The notes under the pieces were generated by a model that was given only the letters and a program-made list of their open reading frames with translations, searched no databases and was not told where the DNA came from. A stretch of 64,000 nucleotides of DNA, taken from the NCBI RefSeq assembly GCF_026210795.1, contig NC_089435.1, positions 1,736,001 through 1,800,000 on the forward strand. Reading direction: 5' to 3'. The translations under genes and the position numbers were made by a program. This document shows positions 20,622 to 28,750 of this stretch, in pieces. The DNA comes from Rhizophagus irregularis. Lineage: Eukaryota; Glomeromycota; Glomeromycetes; Glomerales; Glomeraceae. Each line of letters starts with the position of its first letter. The first letter of the stretch is position 1.

Positions 20622-21006
20622 AAATTAGAAGTTGTACCAGCCTATCTAAAGGGTGCCGCCTCCACATGGTGGAATACTAACCAAGCATTATAACCTGAAT
20701 AGGATTATTGCATGGACCGGTAATAATAATAATACCAATTTTGTTCAGAACTTCCCTACGGCATTTCGAACCCAAACGTTAGTCGAAACCTGGACCACCG
20801 AATTGGAACAAAGGCGTTAGCAACCTGGCGAAGACGTCAACACTTATGCCGCTGCGTTACAAGAATTGTATAGAAGAGTTGAGACGAATGCCTTTGTTTA
20901 TCCTGACGCTATAAAGGTACGAAAGTTTGTCAACGGTTTATTACCGGACTTATATGTAACTGTCAAACCACACAATGACCAGACGTGGAATGGCGCCGTG
21001 GATAGG
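20622..21006 (+). pseudogene. Gypsy-2 gag, middle part up to the element B insertion
   Basis: Continues the Gag core with several stops (for instance near 20690-20700 and at 20818). After 20821 the frame reads QPGEDVNTYAAALQELYRRV and on to TWNGAVDR, where element B is inserted after 21006. The Gag reading frame resumes at 35939 exactly in phase. Confidence 0.8.
21002..21006 (+). repeat. Target-site duplication of element B, left copy (ATAGG)
   Basis: ATAGG here and at 35934-35938. Removing element B plus one copy joins GATAGG to GCAAAAGC and keeps the gag codons in phase. Confidence 0.9.
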
Positions 21007-21488
21007 GTCGTCGGGCTGGTAGTGTGCCTCGCTAGCGCTCACCCCACCTCGGCCAGAGCCTCGCAGTACCTACATCCCCCTCCGTGGGGCAGGGAACCCC
21101 CCATAGATCCTCCACAATTCTCCACATAGATCCTCCACAAAAATATATAACAAAAAAGGATAAAATAAGGGAAAAGAGAGGAAAATAAGAGGGAATCGGA
21201 GAAGTGTGGAGGATGTGGAGGATGTGGAGGACGTTTTAAAAAAATCGGGAGAGGGATCCCCCCAGAAAAAAGTTTTGATTTTACCCCCCAGATCCTCCAC
21301 ATCTTCCACATCTTCCACACGTACAGGATTCCATTCATTTTCCTATTGGAAGCAATGAGATAGCAAACCAGGTAAGTTATTAGCAGGTAAGTCCCTAGAA
21401 GGCCTGTAGAGCCATAGAGATATAACCGGGTAGGAGCGCGGATCTTTGGAAAAAATATATTCGGCAATTGAAGATTAGGTAACTATAA
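21007..21488. repeat. Element B left terminal inverted repeat (482 bp)
   Basis: Inverse of 35452-35933. Reading both, I find only three differences: one T/C transition near the outer end and two compensating single-G length changes in G runs. It contains GTGGAGGAT/GTGGAAGAT 9-bp tandem blocks. The inner end carries AATTGAAGAT pointing inward. ORF-like frames in the repeats (about 140 codons, facing outward on the left) are low-complexity Pro/His/Trp strings and not genes. Confidence 0.95.
21466..21475 (+). promoter_or_regulatory. Element B promoter-like box, helicase gene
   Basis: AATTGAAGAT, 42 bp before the helicase ATG, within the left terminal repeat. Same box at the inner end of the right repeat and before several other genes of the element. 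Confidence 0.6.
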
Positions 21489-21517
21489 ATTAGTACTCGA
21501 TTTGATAGAACGAAAAA

Positions 21518-23863
21518 ATGACCACTCAAGCTCAAGTTATCCCTAAGTTCGGTGAACAAAAGAAAGCCTTCAGTATCGATGAGCTTAAACGGCTTATTGT
21601 CGCTGCAAAGAGTATGAGTGACCTCGATCAAGCCAAGAGGTATCTTTGCAGTTATTTCATTCCCTGTGCAGATCCTCATGGGGTTTTCTGGTGGGACCCG
21701 GATAGTAAAAGTTTGAAACACGTTATTGACAAAAATATTGGTAAACTTATCCGTCCAATCACGAAGGCATTCTACACACAACCTGAACAAGGACCCTCTC
21801 AAAAGACCGAGTTCAACATCTACAAGTGGTTTATGGTCGAGAATACCGATGTATGTAATGCAACCTGTGATCCCCATAAACAGCGAATCTTCAGATCCTT
21901 AACTGGCCAACTCTATCTAAATATCTTCCCGGGATTCCTCCACGTCTTGCGTCCAATATCCACCTTTGAGTCTACAATCCACCTCGCGGTTAAATTTATC
22001 TTTTCTCATATTCGGGATATCTGGTGTTCAGGCGATTGGAATCTTACTGAGTATATCATTAAGTGGTTGGCCGGTGTATCTGCTGGAAGGAAGATGTACT
22101 CGATTCTTTACCTGAAATCTGGACAGGGTTGGGGCAAAGGTATTATAACAGATTTCATTCAGCGCAGCGTCCTAGGCACTCAACTCGTTTATAAGACCAG
22201 CGATCCTCGGACGATTCTTGGAAGTTTTAATGGGCAATTACAGGGTAAGGTTCTTCTTCTTCTCGAGGAAATGCCCACGGAAAAAAGCCAGTGGAATAAT
22301 CTGTATCGCTCTTTGAAGGATAAGGTAACGAGTGACATAATGGAAATCCATGAAAAATACAAGACACCAACACATTATAAAAACTTTATGTCCACTATCG
22401 TCCTAACCAACGAAAATGCTCTCAGAGTGGAGAATGACGATAGGCGCACAGTGTTCTTGGATGTGTCACCATCCCGCAAGGGAGACCTCAACTACTTCAA
22501 AAGACTCAGTGACGCTATGAAATACCCAGGCGCCAGTGAGGCGTTCTATGCTTACTTGAGAGCCATCGCAGACACTTACCCGGACTTCAATGGAAATCCA
22601 CCACCTATGACAACATCCAAACAGGAACATATCATCTCGACTCTTCCACCCCTATTTCAGTTTATAAAGGATACATACCTCGTAATGAAAAATTATATGA
22701 CCGACCTACCTATTCAAGAATTTTATAGGGTATATACTTCATACTGTGAAACTCATGGCATTACACCCTTATCAAAGATAAACGCTTCTAGAATCCTATC
22801 AAATGAGCTAAGTATAAAAAGTAAAAAAATGCGTATAGGTAAAACAACACCACAAGTTTACAGTATATCCAGGGAGGATCTATACAAGAAGTTTCTCGGC
22901 AAAAACTGGATCCACGAAACAGACGAGATAGACATAGAAGGAATTGATATAGAGACTTCTAAGAAACCCGCATCAGACCCCAAAGCCTTGGAAAAGTTCT
23001 TGGCAAATATATATAATCCAGCTAACAATCCACAAGACGTACAAGAGAAACCCACTGAGAAAAAACCCGAACCCGCTGAGGAAAAACCCACTGAGAAAAA
23101 ACCCGAACCCGCTGAGGAAAAACCCGCTGAGAAAAAACCCGAGCCAGATAACTACGACGTTTTAGATGACTTGCTATCTGACTCAGATTTTACAACTGTG
23201 AACCCAGCTCCTGAACAACAACCCGAGTCTCCCGCAGAATCTTCTGCATCTGTCACTAAGCCTGACCCAGAACCGGCTTCTGAAGAGCAATTTATCCCAG
23301 AACCCGACACAGAACCAGAAGTTGACCGGGATCCTGAACCAAAGGAAGGCACTCGAGCGCACTGGGCTTGGCAAGAAAGACACCGATGGGATCGCAAACC
23401 ATGGGTTAAAAATTTAAAGGACCAGGTCTTCAATGATCTCTACAATACAGGTAAGGAATTATGGGCCAAGTACCAAGATGCGTCAGACGAATATGACTGG
23501 GAAATACTCGCGTTTGAAATAGAGGAATGTCCCACAACGCGTATTGAGGACGAGTACCAGTACTACCTTATGGAGGTAGTAGACCGCTTCAAGGACTGGA
23601 TTGAATATAATGGATACTTACCTAAAATACCTAGCCGTAAAGAACTCGCAGATTTAATAAGAATATACAAGGAGAATCGTAATGCCGAGATTATTCCCAC
23701 CCCCTCTGGTTATGAAACTATGAGGGCAGATAAGGGTAAAGCGCGAGAGATCCCCGAGGAACGTCCAAAAACTGATATGGAACGTGAATGGGAGGCCGCC
23801 AATGGAATCATCGATGACTGGGACGAAGAGGATACTGAGGGCGCTATCAACGACATATTGTAA
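21518..23863 (+). CDS. Element B superfamily 3 helicase (D5-like)
   Basis: A protein of 781 aa, ATG at 21518. The N-terminal part (about 40-150, with GVFWWDPDSKSL) resembles the region ahead of viral D5-type SF3 helicases; no archaeo-eukaryotic primase motif is visible. The helicase core has Walker A SGQGWGKG at 201-208, Walker B KVLLLLEE at 244-251, motif C FMSTIVLTNEN at 290-300 and an arginine stretch DDRRTVFLD near 307-315. A disordered segment with three near-perfect KPTEKKPEPAEE repeats (about 513-545) links to a charged C-terminal domain that I do not recognise. It should unwind the element DNA during replication. First gene from the left end; the promoter sits in the terminal repeat; 85 bp ahead of the polymerase on the same strand. 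Confidence 0.88.
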   Translation: MTTQAQVIPKFGEQKKAFSIDELKRLIVAAKSMSDLDQAKRYLCSYFIPCADPHGVFWWDPDSKSLKHVIDKNIGKLIRPITKAFYTQPEQGPSQKTEFNIYKWFMVENTDVCNATCDPHKQRIFRSLTGQLYLNIFPGFLHVLRPISTFESTIHLAVKFIFSHIRDIWCSGDWNLTEYIIKWLAGVSAGRKMYSILYLKSGQGWGKGIITDFIQRSVLGTQLVYKTSDPRTILGSFNGQLQGKVLLLLEEMPTEKSQWNNLYRSLKDKVTSDIMEIHEKYKTPTHYKNFMSTIVLTNENALRVENDDRRTVFLDVSPSRKGDLNYFKRLSDAMKYPGASEAFYAYLRAIADTYPDFNGNPPPMTTSKQEHIISTLPPLFQFIKDTYLVMKNYMTDLPIQEFYRVYTSYCETHGITPLSKINASRILSNELSIKSKKMRIGKTTPQVYSISREDLYKKFLGKNWIHETDEIDIEGIDIETSKKPASDPKALEKFLANIYNPANNPQDVQEKPTEKKPEPAEEKPTEKKPEPAEEKPAEKKPEPDNYDVLDDLLSDSDFTTVNPAPEQQPESPAESSASVTKPDPEPASEEQFIPEPDTEPEVDRDPEPKEGTRAHWAWQERHRWDRKPWVKNLKDQVFNDLYNTGKELWAKYQDASDEYDWEILAFEIEECPTTRIEDEYQYYLMEVVDRFKDWIEYNGYLPKIPSRKELADLIRIYKENRNAEIIPTPSGYETMRADKGKAREIPEERPKTDMEREWEAANGIIDDWDEEDTEGAINDIL

Positions 23864-23921
23864 GCGCTATTTGAGATTATTTCTTTTTTTTTTCGTATAT
23901 ATATAGAAAGATATTATTTAT

Positions 23922-23931
23922 AGTTGAAGAC
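23922..23931 (+). promoter_or_regulatory. Element B promoter-like box, polymerase gene (variant)
   Basis: AGTTGAAGAC, 17 bp before the polymerase ATG, after an ATATATATAG stretch. It differs from AATTGAAGAT at two positions. Confidence 0.4.
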
Positions 23932-23948
23932 AAATCATATACATAAAA

Positions 23949-25802
23949 ATGCAATACTCAAGAATTGCCCGCACTTTACCAACACGACCTGACATCAAGG
24001 AACTTCAGTATTCCGGTGCTCGCTTTTCCAGAGGAGCTATCGCCAGACTCGGTCAGACTCTCCAGACGCGATTTCCAGATAGAAAGTTCCAGATCCTACT
24101 TCCCTATGAAAACTGGAAACCCGGTGGATGGACATCAGGAAACCAACCAGCCAGCCTCTTTTCACTATTAGACCATTATGATGAAGCACAACTACCGGAT
24201 GACGCAGACCCTGATTATTTTGAACGATTCATAATTTATGCAAGAGATAGTCCACCGGCCGCAGGAGGATGCAATGGGGAGCTAAATGATTGCCTGTATG
24301 AATGCCTAAAAAATATTTACGGCACATTCTCTAAAATGCCAAAGTCAATCGAAAAGCCCGAGTATATCAAAAAGGCATTAGGTCTCAATCGCGATGCTCC
24401 CATCCCAGTTTCATGCATGGACAAGGTTGAACAACTCGCAGGAAGTCTCGCAATTAATATTGTGGGGGACATTACCCGAATCTCTAAGAGTAAGTCCGAT
24501 AGACGTGCGACTCTCATCCTATCAGAAGGCCATTACTCCCTCACGTTAAATCCTGGAAGACTCCACCCCAGTAAAATAGATAAAAAGCGTAATTTACCCA
24601 TTGTATACCATGAAGATGGGACCAATAATGTAGTCACAATATACAACGGCAAAACAGTTAAGTCTTGCACAATTGCGCAGTTTCAAAAAACTAAGAATTC
24701 CAAAAGTTCTTTCATCCCCGTCGAGAAAAACCGTAAGACTGGAGTATATGAAACTCTTGAAGAAGCATATCAGAGAATCCACGAGGAGCGGAATTCCTTT
24801 CTACAGGAGACAAAGAAGTTCGGTTTAGGAATCGACTTATCATACCATAACTGGTCTTACAAAAGAACGGCTCTCTGGTTATTCGAACGATTAAGTGTAG
24901 GAATTCCAGCCAATGATCCTCTTGACCCGATAGAAGCGGAGTGGTTAAGTGATGCAATGATGGGAGGATTAATCTGGGCAGATAACGAGTGGAAAGGCTA
25001 TGGAAGACAGTATGACGCAACAAGTTTATACCCGAGTATCCAACAATCAAACGTGAACTTTCCAATCAGACGGGGTAAATTCCAGACACTTAATGACTTT
25101 GTCGACCACAGGGGTTATGCCTTGTATGGATTATTCCGTGCCAAAATAAGTGGGAATAATATTCTCTTCCGACAGAATAAAAGGGGAATCTATACATTCA
25201 TCGACTTACAACGAGCAAAAAAACTTGGTCTCAATATACAGTTAATACAGGATGGGAAGCCAAATGCATTGATATATGATAGAGAAGCGAGAATCCCTGG
25301 AACTGTAATATTCGGTGAGTATGTACACTTCCTCTTCAAAATTAAAAACCAGGGTGGCATAGCTGGCCGCGTGGCAAAGCGAGTCCTCAACACATTATGG
25401 GGAGCATTATGCCAGAGGAAGCGTAATTACAAGACACTCACCACAGATCAAACAGACCCATTTACATTTCCAGAGGGCCATACACTCGACTCTATCATAC
25501 CAGTAGGATCTGACCAGTGGCGATTCCAGTTTACAAACCCGGGTAATCCCTTCAAAGGTGAGTATCCCAGGATCGCCCCATTCTTATTAGCACGTGGTCG
25601 CAAAATCACATCTGAGGCAATTCAACCATACAAGGATAAAGTACGACGTATCCATACAGACGGATTTATTTTAGAAGAACAGCCAGATAGCCCCGCGCTT
25701 TTCACTTGTTCAGAGAATGCAGATACGACTCTAAAGACTTTCAAGTTTGAAACCGCGGGATACTGCCATGTGAAAAATGCGAACAAGGTTATCTGGACAT
25801 GA
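23949..25802 (+). CDS. Element B family B DNA polymerase with unusual N-terminal domain
   Basis: A protein of 617 aa. Motif A is QYDATSLYPS (Asp356), motif B is KRVLNTLWGALCQR (478-490), motif C is IHTDGF (Asp571). These are the palm motifs of the protein-primed/DNA_pol_B_2 type. No 3'-5' exonuclease Asp/Glu motif is visible. Instead residues 100-200 hold GGCNGELNDCLYECL (Asp114-Cys115) and, 80 residues on, LSEGHYSLT (His195). That pattern is reminiscent of OTU/papain-like cysteine proteases. The protein is short for a family with exonuclease and terminal-protein domains. It replicates the element DNA. It is quite different from element A's polymerase (YVDANNLYG, YMDTDSF), so the two elements are not close relatives in this gene. 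Confidence 0.88.
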   Translation: MQYSRIARTLPTRPDIKELQYSGARFSRGAIARLGQTLQTRFPDRKFQILLPYENWKPGGWTSGNQPASLFSLLDHYDEAQLPDDADPDYFERFIIYARDSPPAAGGCNGELNDCLYECLKNIYGTFSKMPKSIEKPEYIKKALGLNRDAPIPVSCMDKVEQLAGSLAINIVGDITRISKSKSDRRATLILSEGHYSLTLNPGRLHPSKIDKKRNLPIVYHEDGTNNVVTIYNGKTVKSCTIAQFQKTKNSKSSFIPVEKNRKTGVYETLEEAYQRIHEERNSFLQETKKFGLGIDLSYHNWSYKRTALWLFERLSVGIPANDPLDPIEAEWLSDAMMGGLIWADNEWKGYGRQYDATSLYPSIQQSNVNFPIRRGKFQTLNDFVDHRGYALYGLFRAKISGNNILFRQNKRGIYTFIDLQRAKKLGLNIQLIQDGKPNALIYDREARIPGTVIFGEYVHFLFKIKNQGGIAGRVAKRVLNTLWGALCQRKRNYKTLTTDQTDPFTFPEGHTLDSIIPVGSDQWRFQFTNPGNPFKGEYPRIAPFLLARGRKITSEAIQPYKDKVRRIHTDGFILEEQPDSPALFTCSENADTTLKTFKFETAGYCHVKNANKVIWT

Positions 25803-25865
25803 TTGCTAGGGACCGGTATGTATATTTTTTACTGACATATCGTGATGGCATAATTGAATAAACCT

Positions 25866-26390
25866 ATGGGATATGTAATCTTACGAGATACCCAAATGCA
25901 AAACACCGACGGATTAGGTAGACAAGACGACGAAAGTTTCCACGTGTGGGCTAAGCGCATTCAGAATGCTGTGCAATATTATGAGACTTGTAGTAGAATA
26001 GGTTTTCATAGGCGGCTACCTTATCCAAGGTCTCGTCAAGCTGTATATGCTTATATTGTGCACATTAGGAGAATAGTATCACGACTACCAAATAGGTGGT
26101 ACTGTACCTACTGTAAATCTTTTATTGATCGCGGATGGGGAGCTGACGCTTTCATGGATCAAGCGGTGCGACTACATTTATATAGTTGCCCAAAGCATTT
26201 TAATTTCGACTATTATACTCATCATGCTGAAATGATCCAGAATGCCTTTAGGAGATATATAGAAAGAAGGAACAATAAAGCGGCTAGGATAATCCAGAAA
26301 GTCGCTATCCCCTGGTTATATAGACCAGGCTCTCCATTGATGCAAAAGGCCGAGCGACGCTTCTACTGTCTTGCAGTATCCCAAGTGTAA
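25866..26390 (+). CDS. Element B protein with zinc-finger-like site and IQ-like motifs (174 aa)
   Basis: The frame is open from a TTG at 25854; the first ATG is 25866, which I take as the start. Central YCTYCKSF and HLYSCPKH provide two Cys-Cys/His pairs that could bind zinc. The C-terminal half has two IQ-like blocks, EMIQNAFRRYIERR and ARIIQKV, the type of basic helix that binds calmodulin in other proteins. Such IQ blocks also occur in some large-DNA-virus proteins. Function not known. It follows the polymerase by 63 bp on the same strand. Confidence 0.6.
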   Translation: MGYVILRDTQMQNTDGLGRQDDESFHVWAKRIQNAVQYYETCSRIGFHRRLPYPRSRQAVYAYIVHIRRIVSRLPNRWYCTYCKSFIDRGWGADAFMDQAVRLHLYSCPKHFNFDYYTHHAEMIQNAFRRYIERRNNKAARIIQKVAIPWLYRPGSPLMQKAERRFYCLAVSQV

Positions 26391-26434
26391 ACCCCGAGGT
26401 TCATATTTATTTTTTCTCATTCGAATGAACAGGT

Positions 26435-26444
26435 AACTGAAGAT
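26435..26444 (+). promoter_or_regulatory. Element B promoter-like box, 156-aa gene
   Basis: AACTGAAGAT, one change from the consensus, 28 bp before the ATG, followed by TTATATTTTTTAC. Confidence 0.5.
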
Positions 26445-26472
26445 TTATATTTTTTACAAAGTACAAAGAATC

Positions 26473-26943
26473 ATGTCAACATATACCGAATTCGCAAGCA
26501 TTGTTAACAGCACTGACAGCACTAGTGAGGAGGTTATTTACGAGGCATCGCGCATTCAGCCTAATGTTGTCTCTGACGAAACTGTCCCCAAGATTATCCG
26601 CGCATTAAAAGATACTATAGTAATCGCATTAGTATCTGGGTTTAGCAAAACCAGTTACCTCGTCCAGGACCACGTGAAGTATATCAAGCGAATCCAAACG
26701 GCAAATTCTCCTGTATCATATGTGAAGTTCGTGGCCAGAAAACTCTTCCCAGATAATGCGGCATATACTGCTAAAATAGCAAAAATCCGCGAATCATACA
26801 AGAATAAACAAGCTCTCCTAGATAAGCTTGAGGCCCTCTTCGAATTGTATTATAATGCGACTAAGGACTCATCAACCGGTCCCCCAAAGCGAGCTATTAC
26901 TAAAAACGAGGCTGAGAAAACCTTAACAGAACTTCTTGCATAA
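26473..26943 (+). CDS. Small protein conserved between elements A and B (B copy, 156 aa)
   Basis: ATG at 26473. All-helical-looking protein without cysteines. Its central and C-terminal parts (VKYIKRIQTANSPVSYV ... LLDKLEALFELYYNATKD) align by eye with element A's 125-aa protein. The C-terminal 25 residues are Lys-rich and may be a tail. No known domain. It has its own promoter-like box, which suggests independent expression. Confidence 0.65.
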   Translation: MSTYTEFASIVNSTDSTSEEVIYEASRIQPNVVSDETVPKIIRALKDTIVIALVSGFSKTSYLVQDHVKYIKRIQTANSPVSYVKFVARKLFPDNAAYTAKIAKIRESYKNKQALLDKLEALFELYYNATKDSSTGPPKRAITKNEAEKTLTELLA

Positions 26944-27016
26944 GCGGCTCCTGTGGTCCTACGATTCTGTACGAATTTAGTCTATATTTTTTATCCATGT
27001 GTAATAGGCATACAGT

Positions 27017-27026
27017 AATTGAAGAT
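27017..27026 (+). promoter_or_regulatory. Element B promoter-like box, F-box gene
   Basis: AATTGAAGAT, 26 bp before the ATG at 27053; a TATATTTTTTAT stretch lies about 30 bp further upstream. Confidence 0.6.
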
Positions 27027-27052
27027 AGCTATAGTATAAGTAACATAACATC

Positions 27053-27457
27053 ATGTTGGACCGATTACCAGTAGAAATAGTCGAACGCATTGTCGCAAAG
27101 ATCCCGGATACTGACCTTATTGCAGCGAGTAAGGTAGATAGAGTGTGGTGGCAGGAAGTTCGTCGAGAGGCATATAAGAGGTGGAAAAATTATGCCACTA
27201 CGATCGGGGATGTGTACTGTGAAATCCGAGCTCTCGGAAAGCATTATATAAAGAGGGAAATTGACTGGATAACGTTTGAAGATGTAAACGACTTCTATAA
27301 AAGATGGATAGACCGCCTCACCGAGGATCAGCTTTATATTATGGAGAAAATGCTTAGGAATGGGATGGTCGTGGACCCCCAAGAGAGGGAAACCATAGAG
27401 CATGCATTAAGTGAACAAAGATGGGGAGGCGATCCTTGGAGACTGGGAGTGGTATGA
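27053..27457 (+). CDS. Element B F-box protein (134 aa)
   Basis: The N-terminal 45 residues are a good F-box: LDRLPVEIVERIV followed by DLIAASKVDRVWWQEV, with the Leu-Pro start and the Val/Trp end of the motif. The rest (46-134) has no repeat domain and ends with WGGDPWRLGVV. F-box proteins bind Skp1 and bring targets to the SCF ubiquitin ligase. In viruses they are used to degrade host factors, so a host-directed role is likely (inference). Short for a cellular F-box protein but usual for a viral one. Confidence 0.8.
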   Translation: MLDRLPVEIVERIVAKIPDTDLIAASKVDRVWWQEVRREAYKRWKNYATTIGDVYCEIRALGKHYIKREIDWITFEDVNDFYKRWIDRLTEDQLYIMEKMLRNGMVVDPQERETIEHALSEQRWGGDPWRLGVV

Positions 27458-27796
27458 ATGGACTCAACAGGAGTAAGCATTTTGTACTTGACTTTCGTAG
27501 GAATTACCCTGCAGAGTCATATTTTTTAGATCCGGCCGGCATTACCGCGTAATCCCGAATTACCGAAAAAGGAAATTTATGTTACACAAGATTCCAAACG
27601 CATTTTTACCAAAATCGATTTTTTGTGGAACGGGTATCGCCCAAAAAGGAAATGATCTACGTACCACATGAAGTCACGTGACACTCTACACATTTGTTCA
27701 GGGTATCACGTGACATGAACTCCGTTCACATTTTCTGTAATATAATCCATAGTTTTTTCATGAATGCTTTTTAGGCCAATAATCCAATAACTTATT

Positions 27797-27952
27797 CATC
27801 AGGTATCCTCGTGTTTTGCGACAAGGACTGATGACCATGTAACCTCATCATCAGGCATCCTCACATTTTTTGACAAGGACTGATGACCATGTAACCTCAT
27901 CATCAGGCATCCTCGCATTTTTTGACAAGGACTGATGACGATGTCACTTGGT
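27797..27952. repeat. Three 52-bp tandem repeats (iteron-like) in element B
   Basis: Unit starts CATCAGGCATCCTC and ends GACTGATGACCATGTAACCTCAT; three copies with few changes. Each unit holds CATCAG and CTGATG about 26 bp apart, so it can form a small stem. Intergenic, near the middle of the element. Confidence 0.8.
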
Positions 27953-27959
27953 TATTGTA

Positions 27960-27969
27960 AATTGAAGAT
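27960..27969 (+). promoter_or_regulatory. Element B promoter-like box, 194-aa gene
   Basis: AATTGAAGAT, 36 bp before the ATG at 28006, immediately after the 52-bp repeats. Confidence 0.6.
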
Positions 27970-28005
27970 AACAATTAGGTATGTAGACACGTACAGAAAA
28001 AAGAC

Positions 28006-28590
28006 ATGTCATACCCTTATATAACTAATCCTATAACCGGACGTCCAATCCGTGTTGGTGGAGATACCTTTAATCGAATAGTTATGGAATCCCATGATTA
28101 TATCGATGGAAGGCTTGTCCGTAGACAAACCGTACCGCCTCCACCCCAGGAACAACCTGTATATTTAAATACAGATACAGGACGCTATATTCAACACGGT
28201 ACTAGAACGTATCATAGACTGGTTGAGAGTGACTACGAGGTAGTTGAGGACTACTACCTTGTTCATTCTGAAGAGGAGGAGCTTATAGAGGAAATCATCA
28301 ATGAAACACGCTATAATGAGGAAAATCTTGATGGCCAGCGGTTAACTTTCAATAATGTACAACAAATCAGAGCCGCTATTCAAGCTGACCAAGATGAATA
28401 TGATGATTTTATCTTACAGCAGAATACGACTAACGGGACACCTTCCTCCGGTCCTTCCGGTCGTCCACGAACTTTGGAGGACCATGCCCCGAGACTTGCA
28501 GAGCTTAATATTGAGTTGTGTAGGGAATGTCTCATGCCTGTAAGCCCAAGTGACTTAACGGACAAGTTGTGCAAGGACTGCGCTTCCTAA
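28006..28590 (+). CDS. Element B protein with two 2-cysteine-adaptor-like motifs (194 aa)
   Basis: Residues 6-29 read YITNPITGRPIRVGGDTFNRIV, and about 51-72 repeat it as VYLNTDTGRYIQHGTRTYHRLV. The NP-x-TGR-x-I-x-x-GG-x-T-[YF] pattern is the core of the short adaptor-like motif common in nucleocytoplasmic large DNA virus proteins (2-cysteine adaptor family, though the cysteines are not seen here). A middle acidic part (SEEEELIEEII) is followed by a C-terminal CREC ... CKDC zinc-binding pair. Function unknown; the motif is a strong sign of viral ancestry. Confidence 0.7.
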   Translation: MSYPYITNPITGRPIRVGGDTFNRIVMESHDYIDGRLVRRQTVPPPPQEQPVYLNTDTGRYIQHGTRTYHRLVESDYEVVEDYYLVHSEEEELIEEIINETRYNEENLDGQRLTFNNVQQIRAAIQADQDEYDDFILQQNTTNGTPSSGPSGRPRTLEDHAPRLAELNIELCRECLMPVSPSDLTDKLCKDCAS

Positions 28591-28750
28591 TGGTCAGTCC
28601 TCCGGTCCTCTGGTCTTCCGGTCTTTCCAACGGTTGATCCCTTAATGCCAGTTATTTTTTTTTATACAAATGACAGGTATTTAAAGATAACAATATATAA
28701 AAAAGATTGTGAAGGATACTAAGTGAGCGAATAATCAAAGAAAGATAGCC

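Larger units (their letters stand above)
27458..28005. other. Element B longest intergenic region
   Basis: No gene. It holds TCATATTTTTTAG soon after the F-box stop, two CACGTGAC palindromic blocks at about 27674 and 27704, the 52-bp tandem repeats and a promoter box just ahead of the next gene. It is a candidate for a control or replication region. Confidence 0.5.

Noticed and set aside
21039-21467. A 142-codon ORF in each terminal repeat of element B (also 35473-35901)
   Set aside because: Identical by being in inverted repeats; translated as low-complexity PPHPPHPPH/WKMWKMW strings from 9-bp tandem repeats; it changes frame at single-G differences between the copies. Not a gene.
27797-27952. 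CRISPR-like look of the 52-bp repeats
   Set aside because: Three direct tandem copies with no unique spacers, in eukaryotic DNA. Tandem iterons, not CRISPR.
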